From NCBI GenBank assembly GCA_028345965.1, contig JAOMEP010000002.1, positions 32,502 to 96,501 on the forward strand: a DNA stretch of 64,000 nt, given 5' to 3'. The position numbers and the translations under genes are program-made. Of the stretch, positions 1 to 8,554 are shown in pieces (position 1 is the first letter of the stretch; the number at the start of each line of letters is the position of its first letter). The notes beneath the pieces were generated by a model that saw nothing but the letters and a program-made list of their open reading frames with translations, ran no database searches and was not told the origin of the DNA. The stretch comes from Candidatus Nitrosopelagicus sp. (GTDB taxonomy: Archaea > Thermoproteota > Nitrososphaeria > Nitrososphaerales > Nitrosopumilaceae).

Positions 1-77
1 TTCATTGCTGCACCATATGCCATTGAAACCACAATGGCAACAGCAACTATTCCACCAGCAATCAACGTTTTATTCAT
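1..77 (-). CDS. Truncated gene, N-terminal hydrophobic segment only
   Basis: Only the first 25 codons lie in the window. They begin MNKTLIAGG and continue as an uninterrupted hydrophobic stretch of Ile, Val and Ala, which looks like a signal peptide or N-terminal membrane anchor. The ATG lies 26 bases downstream of a TATA-like element on the same strand, as expected for a leaderless archaeal transcript. The product cannot be named from this fragment. Confidence 0.6.
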   Translation of the reverse strand, partial: MNKTLIAGGIVAVAIVVSMAYGAAM

Positions 78-98
78 AATCTAGGCATGAATTTCCCA

Positions 99-107
99 GA
101 TTATAGT
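99..107 (-). promoter_or_regulatory. TATA box for the truncated left-edge gene
   Basis: Reading the minus strand, ACTATAATC is centred about 26 bases before the ATG at 77. That spacing fits an archaeal TATA box whose transcript starts at or very near the start codon. Confidence 0.45.
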
Positions 108-195
108 CATTTTGTTAATTCTAGTCATACAATTTCTATAATTTGTGAACCATTATTCACACCGGAAATTAATAACATATTTCAAAACAGTACGC

Positions 196-855
196 ATGGC
201 AAGTTTCCAAGACAAATGGGCAGCTCCTCAGAAGCAAAGCTTCATGGACAAACTTGGTGATACTCTCAAACCAAAAGGATCACTAAAACCAAGAGTCGAA
301 ATGGCTGTAAAACGATTACAGGCTCAAATCGGAAAACTTGATGGCATGTGCCAAAAACTCCAAGAAAGAGACCAGAAAATTTTTCAAAAAATCGTAGCTG
401 CTCAACAAGCACACGATACCTATTCAAGTAAAGTATTATCAAATGAACTAGTAGAAGTTCGTAAAGTTAACAAAATAATGTCTAATGCCAAAATGGGATT
501 AGAGAGAATTGAATTAAGATTAACAACCTTCCACGACTTGGGAGATACAGTCACCACATTGATGCCAACAATCGGCCTCATGAATGGACTCAAATCATCA
601 CTTGTCAAATTCATGCCAGGTGCAGACCAAGAGATTGGTAGAATGACTGAGATGTTAGGTGGACTAATGACTGAAACCTTCAGCAGCAGCGGATCATCCT
701 TCGGAGTTGAAGAATCAACAAACGCCGAATCTGATAGCATCCTTGCAGAAGCAGCAGCAGTCGCAGAATCACAATCAGGAGAACAGTTCCCTTCAGTACC
801 ATCAACTGGATTAGAGCAATTTAACGTTCCAACTTCTGAATCAAAATTTATGTAG
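196..855 (+). CDS. cdvB: ESCRT-III-like cell division protein CdvB
   Basis: This 219-residue protein matches the archaeal Snf7/ESCRT-III family, whose members polymerise at the division site and are remodelled by the Vps4-type ATPase CdvC. The N-terminal two thirds are charged helices typical of the ESCRT-III core (KPRVEMAVKRLQ, then a long Gln/Glu/Lys helix). The tail is Ser/Glu-rich and contains a proline motif, QFPSVPSTGL, close to the end, resembling the MIM2 signal bound by CdvC. I chose ATG 196 over a longer reading from 145, because the extra 17 residues look unlike the family and a TATA-like TTAATAAC lies about 24 bases upstream. No cdvA or cdvC is beside it, so it is one of the stand-alone CdvB paralogues usual in thaumarchaea. 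Confidence 0.8.
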   Translation: MASFQDKWAAPQKQSFMDKLGDTLKPKGSLKPRVEMAVKRLQAQIGKLDGMCQKLQERDQKIFQKIVAAQQAHDTYSSKVLSNELVEVRKVNKIMSNAKMGLERIELRLTTFHDLGDTVTTLMPTIGLMNGLKSSLVKFMPGADQEIGRMTEMLGGLMTETFSSSGSSFGVEESTNAESDSILAEAAAVAESQSGEQFPSVPSTGLEQFNVPTSESKFM

Positions 856-860
856 ATTTT

Positions 861-1340
861 CTAGAAACTGGAAGATTTATCTCGTGACTCTTTGAAACTA
901 GTAATTCTCTTTCCTTCGTCATCGATGATTTTGTCTATACCTGATAATTTCTCTCTCATTGATGAGATTAACGTACCAACTTCATCTGCCTCATTTTCAA
1001 CCGTATTTCTTTTCTGAGTAAGATGTTCTATTCCACGTGTTTCTTCATCGATATAATCACTAACTTTCATTAATTTTTCTTTCAAATTTTTAATGTCTAC
1101 TGATTCTTCTTCAATCTCTTTTTCAAGATTAGTTCTCTTTTCTTTGAGGTTTGCAATCAAGCCTCCAACATAATCAATAGCCTCTTCTAATTTTGCCCGC
1201 TTGTTCATCAATGATGAAATTCCAATATCCGAGTCTGATTGACTCATTTCTTGAGGTGGTTCAGGCATAGATTCAGCTGGTCTTTCTTCCATCATTTCAC
1301 CACCTTCGTCTTCTTTGGAAGAACCTAATAATCCAGTCAC
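861..1340 (-). CDS. Coiled-coil protein beside cdvB
   Basis: This acidic 159-residue protein starts with GTG. The first 40 residues are low-complexity (Glu, Pro, Ser, Met). From about residue 45 to 150 it is almost entirely heptad-like, with repeated Leu/Ile spacing and many Glu/Lys, so a long coiled coil is expected. There is no signal peptide, membrane segment or catalytic motif. It converges on cdvB with only five bases between the stop codons. A structural or cytoskeleton-related role is possible from that position, but it lacks the N-terminal barrel domain expected of CdvA and I do not recognise the family. Confidence 0.75.
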   Translation of the reverse strand: MTGLLGSSKEDEGGEMMEERPAESMPEPPQEMSQSDSDIGISSLMNKRAKLEEAIDYVGGLIANLKEKRTNLEKEIEEESVDIKNLKEKLMKVSDYIDEETRGIEHLTQKRNTVENEADEVGTLISSMREKLSGIDKIIDDEGKRITSFKESRDKSSSF

Positions 1341-1546
1341 GAATTAACTTCATTTTCCTCAAATAAAAAGATGAACGGACGAATTTTACGCACATTTTAC
1401 ACATACGAAAAAATACAATTTTCCACAACTTTCATCAAAATTGCCATTTTTAGTCGATTTTTAGGCGTTTCAAACCCGTTCCGCTATGCGTTCCGCTGTG
1501 AGATTTCAAAATGTTCCTCATAAAGCTCTTGATCTTAAACTAGACC

Positions 1547-1834
1547 ATGTCAAAACAACAATACAGATCCGAAATGGGAATAATGGGAGACATCTTAGAT
1601 GTTACCATGAATGGAGGCCAGCAGGGCGTCATTGTGTCTGCAATCTCCAGAAGAGCAAACCTATCTCACTATGCCGTTCTTGATAAATGTGAAAAATTGA
1701 TCAATGCAGGTTTAGTCGAAACAAGACGTGATGATAGAAATCGCAAATTCATGATAACTGAAAAAGGTCTAAAATTCTTTGATGAATTCAAGAACTTCCA
1801 AAACCTCCTAAATTCGATGAATCTGAGGTATTAG
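1547..1834 (+). CDS. Small winged-helix DNA-binding protein
   Basis: This 95-residue protein consists almost only of a winged helix-turn-helix. A helix at about 5-18 is followed by an HTH at about 28-55 (AISRRANLSHYAVLDKCEKL) and a wing (GLVETRRDDRNRKFMITEKG). Single-domain regulators of this kind are numerous in thaumarchaea and resemble the PadR/ArnR-type HTH group. It lies directly upstream of a membrane-tethered winged-helix regulator in the same direction, so the two may be co-transcribed. Target genes cannot be read from sequence. Confidence 0.75.
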   Translation: MSKQQYRSEMGIMGDILDVTMNGGQQGVIVSAISRRANLSHYAVLDKCEKLINAGLVETRRDDRNRKFMITEKGLKFFDEFKNFQNLLNSMNLRY

Positions 1835-1923
1835 AATTGAACCAAGAGTCAGCTTGCTGTGGTTGGTTGGAAGATTCCAAGAATGATGGAATGCTTTTAA
1901 GCCCAACCGAAGCCCTGATTTTG

Positions 1924-2859
1924 ATGGCTCGCGTACCCCTAGCAGTTTTTGTCCTAATTCTGCTTGCTATGTCGGTACCGCTACAGCACTCTTTTGGCTC
2001 AACTCGAACCCTCGATTTCTTCCTTTTTCCTGATGGGTCTACACATGTCACTTATTCTTTAGAATCTGATCCATTACTTCCTGATACTGAAGTTTCACTT
2101 TATGGTGATTCAGTAGAAAATCTTGTTGCAGAAGATGAAAATGGATTTCCTTTAACTACAGAATCTAACAAAAATATCTTACAAGTAGAGACGCTGGGGT
2201 CTTCAAATATTCTGATTAATTATGATACGTATTCACTAATTTCAAAAGATGGAAAAATTTGGTCATTTGAGATAAATTCTCCAGTCGAATTCAATGTGGT
2301 AATGCCAGAAAACTCTGTCATTGTGGGAATGTCAACATTTCCTATTGACATGAATGTAGATTCTGACAGAACAAAAATTCTTCTTCCTAGTGGAATGGCT
2401 GAAATTACATATTTCTTAACAGTCGCAGAATCATCCCAGGTCTTACCAACTGAAGAAACTCTTGCATCAGAAGGTGATAATTCTATGATGTATGTTGCAG
2501 GTGGAGCTGCTGTAGTAATTGCAGCAATAGCAGCGATTGCACTAAAGATGAAAAATAAACCAAAACAAATTGTTTCAACTTCTCAAACCACAGTTTTAGA
2601 AAAGAATGAGCCTTTCAATATTGAAAAAGTTCTAGAAATGCCAGATCTCAGAGAAGATGATAAAGAGATAATCAAATTTATTCATGAAAATGGTGGCAGT
2701 GCATTAGAAAGTGATCTTAGAAAAAAATTCCTTTTACCTAGAACAACAATGTGGAGAGCAGTAAAAAGATTAGAAAGATATGAATTAATTGAAATCACTA
2801 AAAAAGACCAACAAAACCTCATAAAATTAACAAACGTAGGAGATAACAAGAATGAATAA
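1924..2859 (+). CDS. Membrane-tethered winged-helix regulator
   Basis: From ATG 1924 the 311-residue product begins with a clean signal sequence (MARVPLAVFVLILLAMSVPL). It continues as a predicted extracytoplasmic beta-rich domain (about 25-190), a membrane helix near 205-225 (MYVAGGAAVVIAAIAAIALK) and a cytoplasmic C-terminal winged helix (about 255-305). The layout is that of a one-component transmembrane sensor-regulator. The reading frame is open upstream to TTG 1837, which has a GAGGT ribosome-binding-like site, so a 340-residue form is possible; I prefer 1924 because it puts the hydrophobic segment at the N terminus. The next gene overlaps its stop by 8 bases, which argues for one transcript. 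Confidence 0.7.
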   Translation: MARVPLAVFVLILLAMSVPLQHSFGSTRTLDFFLFPDGSTHVTYSLESDPLLPDTEVSLYGDSVENLVAEDENGFPLTTESNKNILQVETLGSSNILINYDTYSLISKDGKIWSFEINSPVEFNVVMPENSVIVGMSTFPIDMNVDSDRTKILLPSGMAEITYFLTVAESSQVLPTEETLASEGDNSMMYVAGGAAVVIAAIAAIALKMKNKPKQIVSTSQTTVLEKNEPFNIEKVLEMPDLREDDKEIIKFIHENGGSALESDLRKKFLLPRTTMWRAVKRLERYELIEITKKDQQNLIKLTNVGDNKNE

Positions 2860-3934
2860 AATTTATGGTATAATTGCAATCTTTGCCTTTGCTGGTCTTT
2901 TGTTACCGACATCAGCTATGCAAGTTGAAGCTGAATCAGATTTAGATTACATGTTGAATATTGCTGAAAAAGCAAAGCGTTACATTAAACACAATATTGA
3001 TGAGATGGAAAATTCAAACACTCAAGACTGGAAAAACAGACAAGCTGTACTAGAGATTTACAACAAAAGTACTTATGAAATTGATCAATTATCAACTGCA
3101 ATCGAAAATGGAGATGTAAAATCTGCAAGAGAACATTTCATATCATCTATGAGTAAAATCAAACAAATCAGCCAAATGCTAAACCAAATTGCTGAAAATA
3201 AAGCACAAGATGCAGCATTACCAGATCATTCTCAGATTATCAAAAGATATGAAATGAATTATCAAAGACTTCAACAAATATCTGATAAAATTGGAGCGGA
3301 TGTTGACTTTTCAGAAATGAAAGGTCTCATATCTCTTGCAAAACAAAATAATGAACAAGGTGAAAGTGACAAAGCAAAACAAACAATTGATCAGATTGCT
3401 TTGAAAGGACTTGAAATCTATAAATCACTTCAATCAATTAATGAGAAAAATAAGATAATTCGCGCACAAGCATTAGCTGAAAAATATGTAGACAAAATCA
3501 ATGTACTAATTGTACAAGCCAAAACCTCTGGTTTACTAGATTATGTTAAACAATTAGAGAATACAAAAACTCAACTTGTTTCCTCCAATTCTACATCTCA
3601 AATCACAAAACATATCAGAATAGTTATTACAATAAATAGTGATATACAAGAAATCAACAGAAACAATCTACAACAAATTGATGTTGATCAAATACAATTA
3701 TCTCAAAAACAAAAAATCACATCTGAACTCTCTCAGTTAGAGACTAAAGCCAAGTTACTTCATTCTGAAGCAAAAGAAAGCAATGCGGCATTATATTATG
3801 TGGAAAAAGCAATTACCATTATTAACGATTTGAGAAACAATCTAGATGATTCTGAACGAAAAATTAATTCAAAACTACAATTAATAGATCAACTCCTAAC
3901 AAAAGCAGAGAAAATAGTGCAAGAGTCAACATAA
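2852..3934 (+). CDS. Secreted coiled-coil protein
   Basis: This 360-residue protein has a signal peptide at residues 1-27 (hydrophobic core IIAIFAFAGLLL, likely cleavage near VEAES). The rest is almost entirely charged alpha-helix rich in Lys, Gln, Glu and Asn with heptad-like periodicity and no cysteines. It resembles extracellular or envelope-attached helical bundle proteins. Its start codon lies inside the end of the membrane-tethered regulator gene, so the two are translationally coupled and probably act together, for example as ligand or partner of the sensor domain. No named family is recognised. Confidence 0.7.
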   Translation: MNKIYGIIAIFAFAGLLLPTSAMQVEAESDLDYMLNIAEKAKRYIKHNIDEMENSNTQDWKNRQAVLEIYNKSTYEIDQLSTAIENGDVKSAREHFISSMSKIKQISQMLNQIAENKAQDAALPDHSQIIKRYEMNYQRLQQISDKIGADVDFSEMKGLISLAKQNNEQGESDKAKQTIDQIALKGLEIYKSLQSINEKNKIIRAQALAEKYVDKINVLIVQAKTSGLLDYVKQLENTKTQLVSSNSTSQITKHIRIVITINSDIQEINRNNLQQIDVDQIQLSQKQKITSELSQLETKAKLLHSEAKESNAALYYVEKAITIINDLRNNLDDSERKINSKLQLIDQLLTKAEKIVQEST

Positions 3935-3966
3935 ACTTCATATAGATTTCAATCCCGTTTTTCATT

Positions 3967-4164
3967 ATGACTTCAAAAGCAATCATTTTTGGTGTTGGGC
4001 TACCAATGGTAATTTTTGGAGCATTCATAGCACTAGCCATAGCTCCACTTGCTGAAGGAGTAGTATCGACAATTGAATTTGTTGGATCTTTGATTGGAAT
4101 ATTAGGTGTTGTCTTTATGATCTCAGGCATGTTCTACAAAAAGGAAATAATTATTCAAGAATAA
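3967..4164 (+). CDS. Small two-helix membrane protein
   Basis: This 65-residue protein contains two hydrophobic helices, at about 5-28 and 38-57, and ends in a short charged tail with two lysines and two glutamates. It sits 32 bases after the secreted coiled-coil gene and 56 bases before folE, in the same direction. The even hydrophobic pattern and independent start make it a likely real gene. Its function is unknown. Confidence 0.6.
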   Translation: MTSKAIIFGVGLPMVIFGAFIALAIAPLAEGVVSTIEFVGSLIGILGVVFMISGMFYKKEIIIQE

Positions 4165-4220
4165 CTGTGCCTAAGAAATTCACATCCTTTAAAATAACCT
4201 TTGAAATCAATTAAGATCAC

Positions 4221-4760
4221 ATGGATAAAGAACGTGTAAAAAAACTCGTACGTGAATTAATCATTGAAATCGGCGAGGATCCTACTAGAGAAGGTCTAAA
4301 GGACACTCCTAGAAGAATCGCAGACGCATATACTGAAATCTTTTCCGGATATGACTCTGATTCTGAATTATCTGTTCAATTTTCAGAAGACTCTGAGATG
4401 GTAGTTGCGAAAAATATTCAATTCTATTCAATGTGTGAACATCACATGTTACCATTTTACGGAACAATACAAATTGCATATATTCCAAACGGTCGTGTCT
4501 TTGGAATATCTAAACTAGTTAGAGTTGTAGAAAAATTCTCAAAGAGATTACAAATTCAAGAAAGAATTACAAAAAACGTTGCAGATGAGATTTATGCTCA
4601 GGGTGTTAAAGGAGTAGCAGTAATGGCAGAAGGCGAACATCTCTGTATGAAAATGAGAGGTGTCAAAAATGATGCTCAAATGACATCTTCAGCATTTCGA
4701 GGGGTATTTGAGGATCAAAAAACCAAAGAAGAGCTACTCAAAGCCATTCAAAACAAGTAA
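4221..4760 (+). CDS. folE: GTP cyclohydrolase I (FolE type)
   Basis: The enzyme opens the imidazole ring of GTP to make dihydroneopterin triphosphate, the first step toward pterins and, in many organisms, 7-deazaguanine tRNA bases. The 179-residue length is near the family norm. Zinc-ligand residues are present: C72 and H75 in MCEHHMLPF and C142 in GEHLCMKM. The conserved HHMLPF-YG and KLVRVVEKFSKR segments are intact. Many archaea use the unrelated MptA/GCYH-IB instead; this one has the bacterial/eukaryotic form. queC lies 360 bases away on the opposite strand, which fits a shared role in archaeosine (preQ0) synthesis. Confidence 0.93.
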   Translation: MDKERVKKLVRELIIEIGEDPTREGLKDTPRRIADAYTEIFSGYDSDSELSVQFSEDSEMVVAKNIQFYSMCEHHMLPFYGTIQIAYIPNGRVFGISKLVRVVEKFSKRLQIQERITKNVADEIYAQGVKGVAVMAEGEHLCMKMRGVKNDAQMTSSAFRGVFEDQKTKEELLKAIQNK

Positions 4761-4803
4761 GATCCTATCAAAAATTAAATAATCCCCTAATTAGAAATTC
4801 ATC

Positions 4804-5118
4804 ATGCCTGCAAGAAATAACATACACGTTCCAGGTGAATCATGGCCATTTTTCTCCTGGTCTATTATTGAATTTGCAATAGTAATTGCAATTGCAATAG
4901 TTATTTCATGGCAAGTCAACCCATTCTTTGAAGATTCTGTAATGTCTTATGGATGGGAATGTGAACAAACATCACAAATAACCGACTGTAGTATGGCAGA
5001 TGAAGAAACTGTTAATCAGGGCTCACTTAATTGGATATTTTGGGGAATAGTGGGTGCAATCTTTGCTGGATGGTATATGGGCGCTCGTAGATTTGTTTTA
5101 AAAAGAAAAATACTCTAA
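4804..5118 (+). CDS. Two-helix membrane protein of unknown function
   Basis: This 104-residue protein has a polar N terminus and two membrane segments, at about 20-42 (IIEFAIVIAIAIVISW) and 76-95 (NWIFWGIVGAIFAGWYMGA). They are joined by an acidic loop with two cysteines that could form a disulfide if the loop faces outward. The C-terminal tail is basic (RRFVLKRK), which places it in the cytoplasm by the positive-inside rule. It ends two bases before the convergent queC. No family is recognised. Confidence 0.65.
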   Translation: MPARNNIHVPGESWPFFSWSIIEFAIVIAIAIVISWQVNPFFEDSVMSYGWECEQTSQITDCSMADEETVNQGSLNWIFWGIVGAIFAGWYMGARRFVLKRKIL

Positions 5119-5120
5119 TT

Positions 5121-5795
5121 TTATTTCAAATATTTTGTCTTATCTGTAATCTTTGCTTTCTCAAATGCGATTTTTCTATTATTACAGGATTCACATTTTC
5201 CACATTGCATTTTACCACTTAGATAACAGCTCCATGTTTTGAAAATTTCATTTCCTAAAACCTTGTAGCCTTTTTTTATTAAATCACTTTTTGAAATATT
5301 TTCTGAATATGGAGACCAAATTTTAATTTCCTTTCTAATTTTATTTTTAATTCCATCATATTCGCCTTGATTTAATGCAGATTGTATTTTTCTTGTAAAT
5401 TCTGGTCTACAATCTGGATATTGTGTATCTCCTTTCTGTGCTCCATATGCAACTAATTCTGCGTTTAGAGTAAATGCCCATGCTGTAGCAATTGAGAGAA
5501 ATATTGCATTTCTGATTGGAACCACAATTGAATATTCAAAAGAACTAGGCATCTTTTTCTTTGTATTAGTTAGAACGTTGCTATCTCCGTACAGCTCCTT
5601 CATGAAGCCAATGTCGAGAATTTTATGCTCTTTTAACTTGAGTAATTTTCCAATACGTTTTGCAGCCTTTATCTCCTCAGATGCTCTTTGACCATATGCA
5701 AATGTAATTCCATACAACTGGTATCCTTTTTTCAAATATGACATCATGCATGCTGAATCTAAACCTCCACTTAGAATGATAACTGCTCTTTTCAT
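5121..5795 (-). CDS. queC: 7-cyano-7-deazaguanine synthase QueC
   Basis: QueC converts 7-carboxy-7-deazaguanine to preQ0 using ATP and ammonia; in archaea preQ0 is inserted into tRNA on the way to archaeosine. The PP-loop SGGLDS is at residues 9-14. Four C-terminal cysteines form the zinc site: C190, C198, C201 and C204 in C-x7-C-x2-C-x2-C. Length (224) is normal. Its start overlaps the end of thrB by four bases (ATGA-type overlap), so the two are on one transcript with the GPN GTPase gene upstream. Confidence 0.93.
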   Translation of the reverse strand: MKRAVIILSGGLDSACMMSYLKKGYQLYGITFAYGQRASEEIKAAKRIGKLLKLKEHKILDIGFMKELYGDSNVLTNTKKKMPSSFEYSIVVPIRNAIFLSIATAWAFTLNAELVAYGAQKGDTQYPDCRPEFTRKIQSALNQGEYDGIKNKIRKEIKIWSPYSENISKSDLIKKGYKVLGNEIFKTWSCYLSGKMQCGKCESCNNRKIAFEKAKITDKTKYLK

Positions 5796-6718
5796 TTTCT
5801 TTTTATGATTTTAGGACCTTTACTTGGTTTACAAACAAAAATTTTAGATTCTTTTTTTGCAGCCTTAAATCCCCGTTTCATTGCATTAGAAATTTTCTTT
5901 GAATCATGTTTTTTATCTGTAAATGCAATCACTGATGGTCCTGCACCACTGATTGTAACTCCATATGCACCTGCAGCTAGTGCATTTTTTTTCACTTTAT
6001 CGAATCCAGGAATCATATGTTTTCTTGCTGGTTCAACAATAACATCTTGCACTGATTTTCCAATTAATTCTGAATCTCTCTCTGAAAAACCTGCAACTAA
6101 TGCTGATGCATTTGAGATATTTTTTACCATGTCTAATAATGAAACTTTTTTTGGGATAGCTCCTCTCGAAACCTTGGTTTTTTTTGCAGGAACCTTCAAT
6201 TCTGGTACTGCTACACACAAAACTAAGTCATTTGGAGGTTGCATCTTTACAACTTGTAATGGTTTTGTCTTGACTATCACAAATCCACCTAATGCTGATG
6301 CTGCAACATTATCATAATGTATTGTACCTGCACTAGCTTTCTCACCAATTCCAGCAAATTCAACTAGTTCTGCATCAGTTAATTTCAAATTGTATAACTT
6401 GTTAATACCTACTGCACATGCAGAAGCTGATGCTGCACTACTTCCCATTCCATATCCTGCAGGTATATTTTTTTTAATTTTAATTTCGATGCCATCTTTT
6501 ATCTTAAATTTTTTTTCCATTGCAGATACAACTAATCCAGCAGTATTTTTTGATGGATTCAATGGAATATCATCTGAACTAACTATGACAATTCCTTTTC
6601 CTTTCTTTGTTAGAACAACATTATCATATAGTGCGTCAAGTGCCATACCAAACACGTCAAATCCTGGTCCCAAATTTGCAGTAGAGCAAGGAGCACGTAC
6701 AGTTACTGATTTTACCAT
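5792..6718 (-). CDS. thrB: Homoserine kinase (GHMP family)
   Basis: This 308-residue GHMP kinase phosphorylates homoserine for threonine synthesis. The N-terminal substrate motif APCSTANLGPGFDVFG is at residues 9-24. The ATP-binding motif PAGYGMGSSAAS is at 86-97, and the C-terminal GAYGVTISGAGPS motif is present. This combination is characteristic of ThrB rather than mevalonate or shikimate kinases. It lies between the GPN-loop GTPase and queC with one-base and four-base overlaps. Aspartate kinase, which feeds the same pathway, is also in this window at 22781. Confidence 0.9.
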   Translation of the reverse strand: MVKSVTVRAPCSTANLGPGFDVFGMALDALYDNVVLTKKGKGIVIVSSDDIPLNPSKNTAGLVVSAMEKKFKIKDGIEIKIKKNIPAGYGMGSSAASASACAVGINKLYNLKLTDAELVEFAGIGEKASAGTIHYDNVAASALGGFVIVKTKPLQVVKMQPPNDLVLCVAVPELKVPAKKTKVSRGAIPKKVSLLDMVKNISNASALVAGFSERDSELIGKSVQDVIVEPARKHMIPGFDKVKKNALAAGAYGVTISGAGPSVIAFTDKKHDSKKISNAMKRGFKAAKKESKIFVCKPSKGPKIIKRK

Positions 6719-7476
6719 TAATCTTCTATTTCTTCGCCCAAGTTAATAGTTCTGCTTAATGCACTTTGCAGATTTACCATTCCATCTCCTGTTGCATTAG
6801 AAACTGGAATCAAATCTTGTTGGAAATCATGTCTGTTTAAGCTTGTTAACATATCTGATACTAGAGAAAATGTATCTCCATTGACCTCTCCTGCTAAATC
6901 TGCCTCTAACTGTGAATCTGTTCCTGACCAGCTTAACACTTTTTCTAATTTTTCTTGTATCAAGTCTGTTTTGGTAATTACATTAACTGTTGGCAATCCT
7001 AGTCGTAATCTTATTGATGTTGACAATAATGTTAGTGATACAAAATTATTTGGAGTTGAAACCATTGTTCCATCAAACAAAAACAGGTTCATTTTTTCTT
7101 CTGCAATAAACTCATTTACAAAAAATGGCCCGCTCTGTCTGTATGCAAATAATTCAATTTGCCCTGGTGTATCAACTATAAGATAATCTGGATTAATTGT
7201 ATCTGCTTCTTTTTGTATATCATCAATTTTTGTGGCAATCAAATCATTTGCCATTATCAAAGAGCCATTTGATCCTAACTCGTATTGTTCCATCAATGAA
7301 TTAAGATCAATGTAATCTCTAACATCAATATCTGGTGAATATGGTAAACTTGCTACTCCCGGATCTAGATTCAACGTAATTGGAAATGTGGCATTTTTTG
7401 CATAATATTCCTTGAGTTTTGAAGTCAGTAACGACTTTCCTGCCCCTGCTGTGCCTGTAACAAAAATAACTTTCAA
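6718..7476 (-). CDS. GPN-loop GTPase with a variant GPN motif
   Basis: This 252-residue protein has the archaeal GPN-loop GTPase fold. G1 is GTAGAGKS (8-15), switch II is VDTPGQIELF (101-110), and the base-specificity motif is TKTD (168-171). Eukaryotic relatives help assemble RNA polymerase II; archaeal members are dimers of uncertain role. The family-defining Gly-Pro-Asn loop reads Gly-Ser-Asn here (ELGSNGSL, residues 66-73, codons GGA-TCA-AAT), so the proline is lost while Gly and Asn are kept. It is the first gene of a minus-strand run with thrB and queC. Confidence 0.85.
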   Translation of the reverse strand: MKVIFVTGTAGAGKSLLTSKLKEYYAKNATFPITLNLDPGVASLPYSPDIDVRDYIDLNSLMEQYELGSNGSLIMANDLIATKIDDIQKEADTINPDYLIVDTPGQIELFAYRQSGPFFVNEFIAEEKMNLFLFDGTMVSTPNNFVSLTLLSTSIRLRLGLPTVNVITKTDLIQEKLEKVLSWSGTDSQLEADLAGEVNGDTFSLVSDMLTSLNRHDFQQDLIPVSNATGDGMVNLQSALSRTINLGEEIED

Positions 7477-7534
7477 TGGTTCGACAAAAATTCTTTTTTA
7501 TTCGCTTATATTTGAATCTCTTAAAAATTGAGCA

Positions 7535-8551
7535 ATGAACTGGCGACTAGCAGTAATTCCTGTTACCCTCATACCTATCATCATAATTGCTGTCCAATTT
7601 GACATTGAAGCAGAAGATATTTTTGCAATAGGGGCTATACCTTTCGCATTAGCCGTTTTAGCAATAATGACGAAATTGGGATTACAGGGATTAAAGCTTG
7701 CGTACATTGCACGAACTTTTCTTGGTCCATTTGATTCGATAAAACGTCTAACTGCAATGCGTGTTGGTAGTGAGTTTATCAAATTTACAACTCCAATGTT
7801 TGTTGGAGCAGAGTTTGCAGTCATCTATTACATGACAAAAAAAGGAATACCAACATCAAAAGCTTCATGGGTTGCATTATTAGATATTGTAACTGAAGTG
7901 TTTGCAGCAGGCGTACTTTCAATTCTAGCAGGAATTCTTGCATTAATGTACGGTGCATATGTTGTTGGAGCCGTAGTTTTAGGAACCGCAGTTCCAATTA
8001 CAGGATTATGGATTGTTTTATTTTTCATGTCATCAAAACGTACATTCACACTTCCTAGGGTGATTTCATACATTGCCACTACACTAGGAAAAGAACGTGG
8101 AGAAAAATATGTCAAACAAACCAATGGTTGGATTGAAGATGTTTGTGTGATGAGTAGAGAAAATCTTCATTCTAGTAAATCAAAAAAAGTGTTCATTGTA
8201 GGATTTTTTGTATCAATTGTATCTTGGATATGTTATGGAGTATCATTTTTAATAATTGCCGATGGTGTTGGTTTCGCAGTAGAGTTCTTTGATTCAATTA
8301 TGGCAGTAATGGGCGCAAATGCAATTGCTAATCTTCCAATTACAGTTGGTGGTTCAGGATTAGCAGAATTTGGGATAATTGCTTATCTAAATAATTTGGA
8401 TCCTTTTAATTTATCTGCAGATGTTGATCCACTTCAATGGAACGCTGTAATTGGATGGAGAATTGCAACATACTACGTACCAATTGCTGTAACGTGGATT
8501 TTATTAGTAAAATTAGCATTAAGTAAAATCAGTAAACCAAATTCTGCATGA
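7535..8551 (+). CDS. Polytopic membrane protein, AglD/YbhN (UPF0104) family
   Basis: This 338-residue protein has about eight hydrophobic helices and the charged helix breaks of the lysylphosphatidylglycerol synthase transmembrane family (FLGPFDSIKRLTAMRVGSEF, then PMFVGAEFA). Family members include AglD-associated and flippase-like proteins tied to lipid or glycolipid modification. Near the C terminus the segment NLPITVGGSGLAEFG is a strongly conserved family signature. It is three bases upstream of an SDR oxidoreductase gene in the same direction, so the two are probably co-expressed. The substrate is not known. Confidence 0.8.
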   Translation: MNWRLAVIPVTLIPIIIIAVQFDIEAEDIFAIGAIPFALAVLAIMTKLGLQGLKLAYIARTFLGPFDSIKRLTAMRVGSEFIKFTTPMFVGAEFAVIYYMTKKGIPTSKASWVALLDIVTEVFAAGVLSILAGILALMYGAYVVGAVVLGTAVPITGLWIVLFFMSSKRTFTLPRVISYIATTLGKERGEKYVKQTNGWIEDVCVMSRENLHSSKSKKVFIVGFFVSIVSWICYGVSFLIIADGVGFAVEFFDSIMAVMGANAIANLPITVGGSGLAEFGIIAYLNNLDPFNLSADVDPLQWNAVIGWRIATYYVPIAVTWILLVKLALSKISKPNSA

Positions 8552-8554
8552 ACA

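Noticed and set aside
420..740. Minus-strand 106-residue frame inside cdvB
   Set aside because: It lies fully within the ESCRT-III-like gene, has no recognised motif, and its composition is that of an antisense shadow.
1486..1683. 65-residue plus frame upstream of the winged-helix gene
   Set aside because: It overlaps the well-formed winged-helix gene in another frame and its translation has no recognisable fold.
5805..6746. Plus-strand frames of 118 and 170 residues across thrB
   Set aside because: They are antisense to homoserine kinase, whose three conserved motifs are intact.
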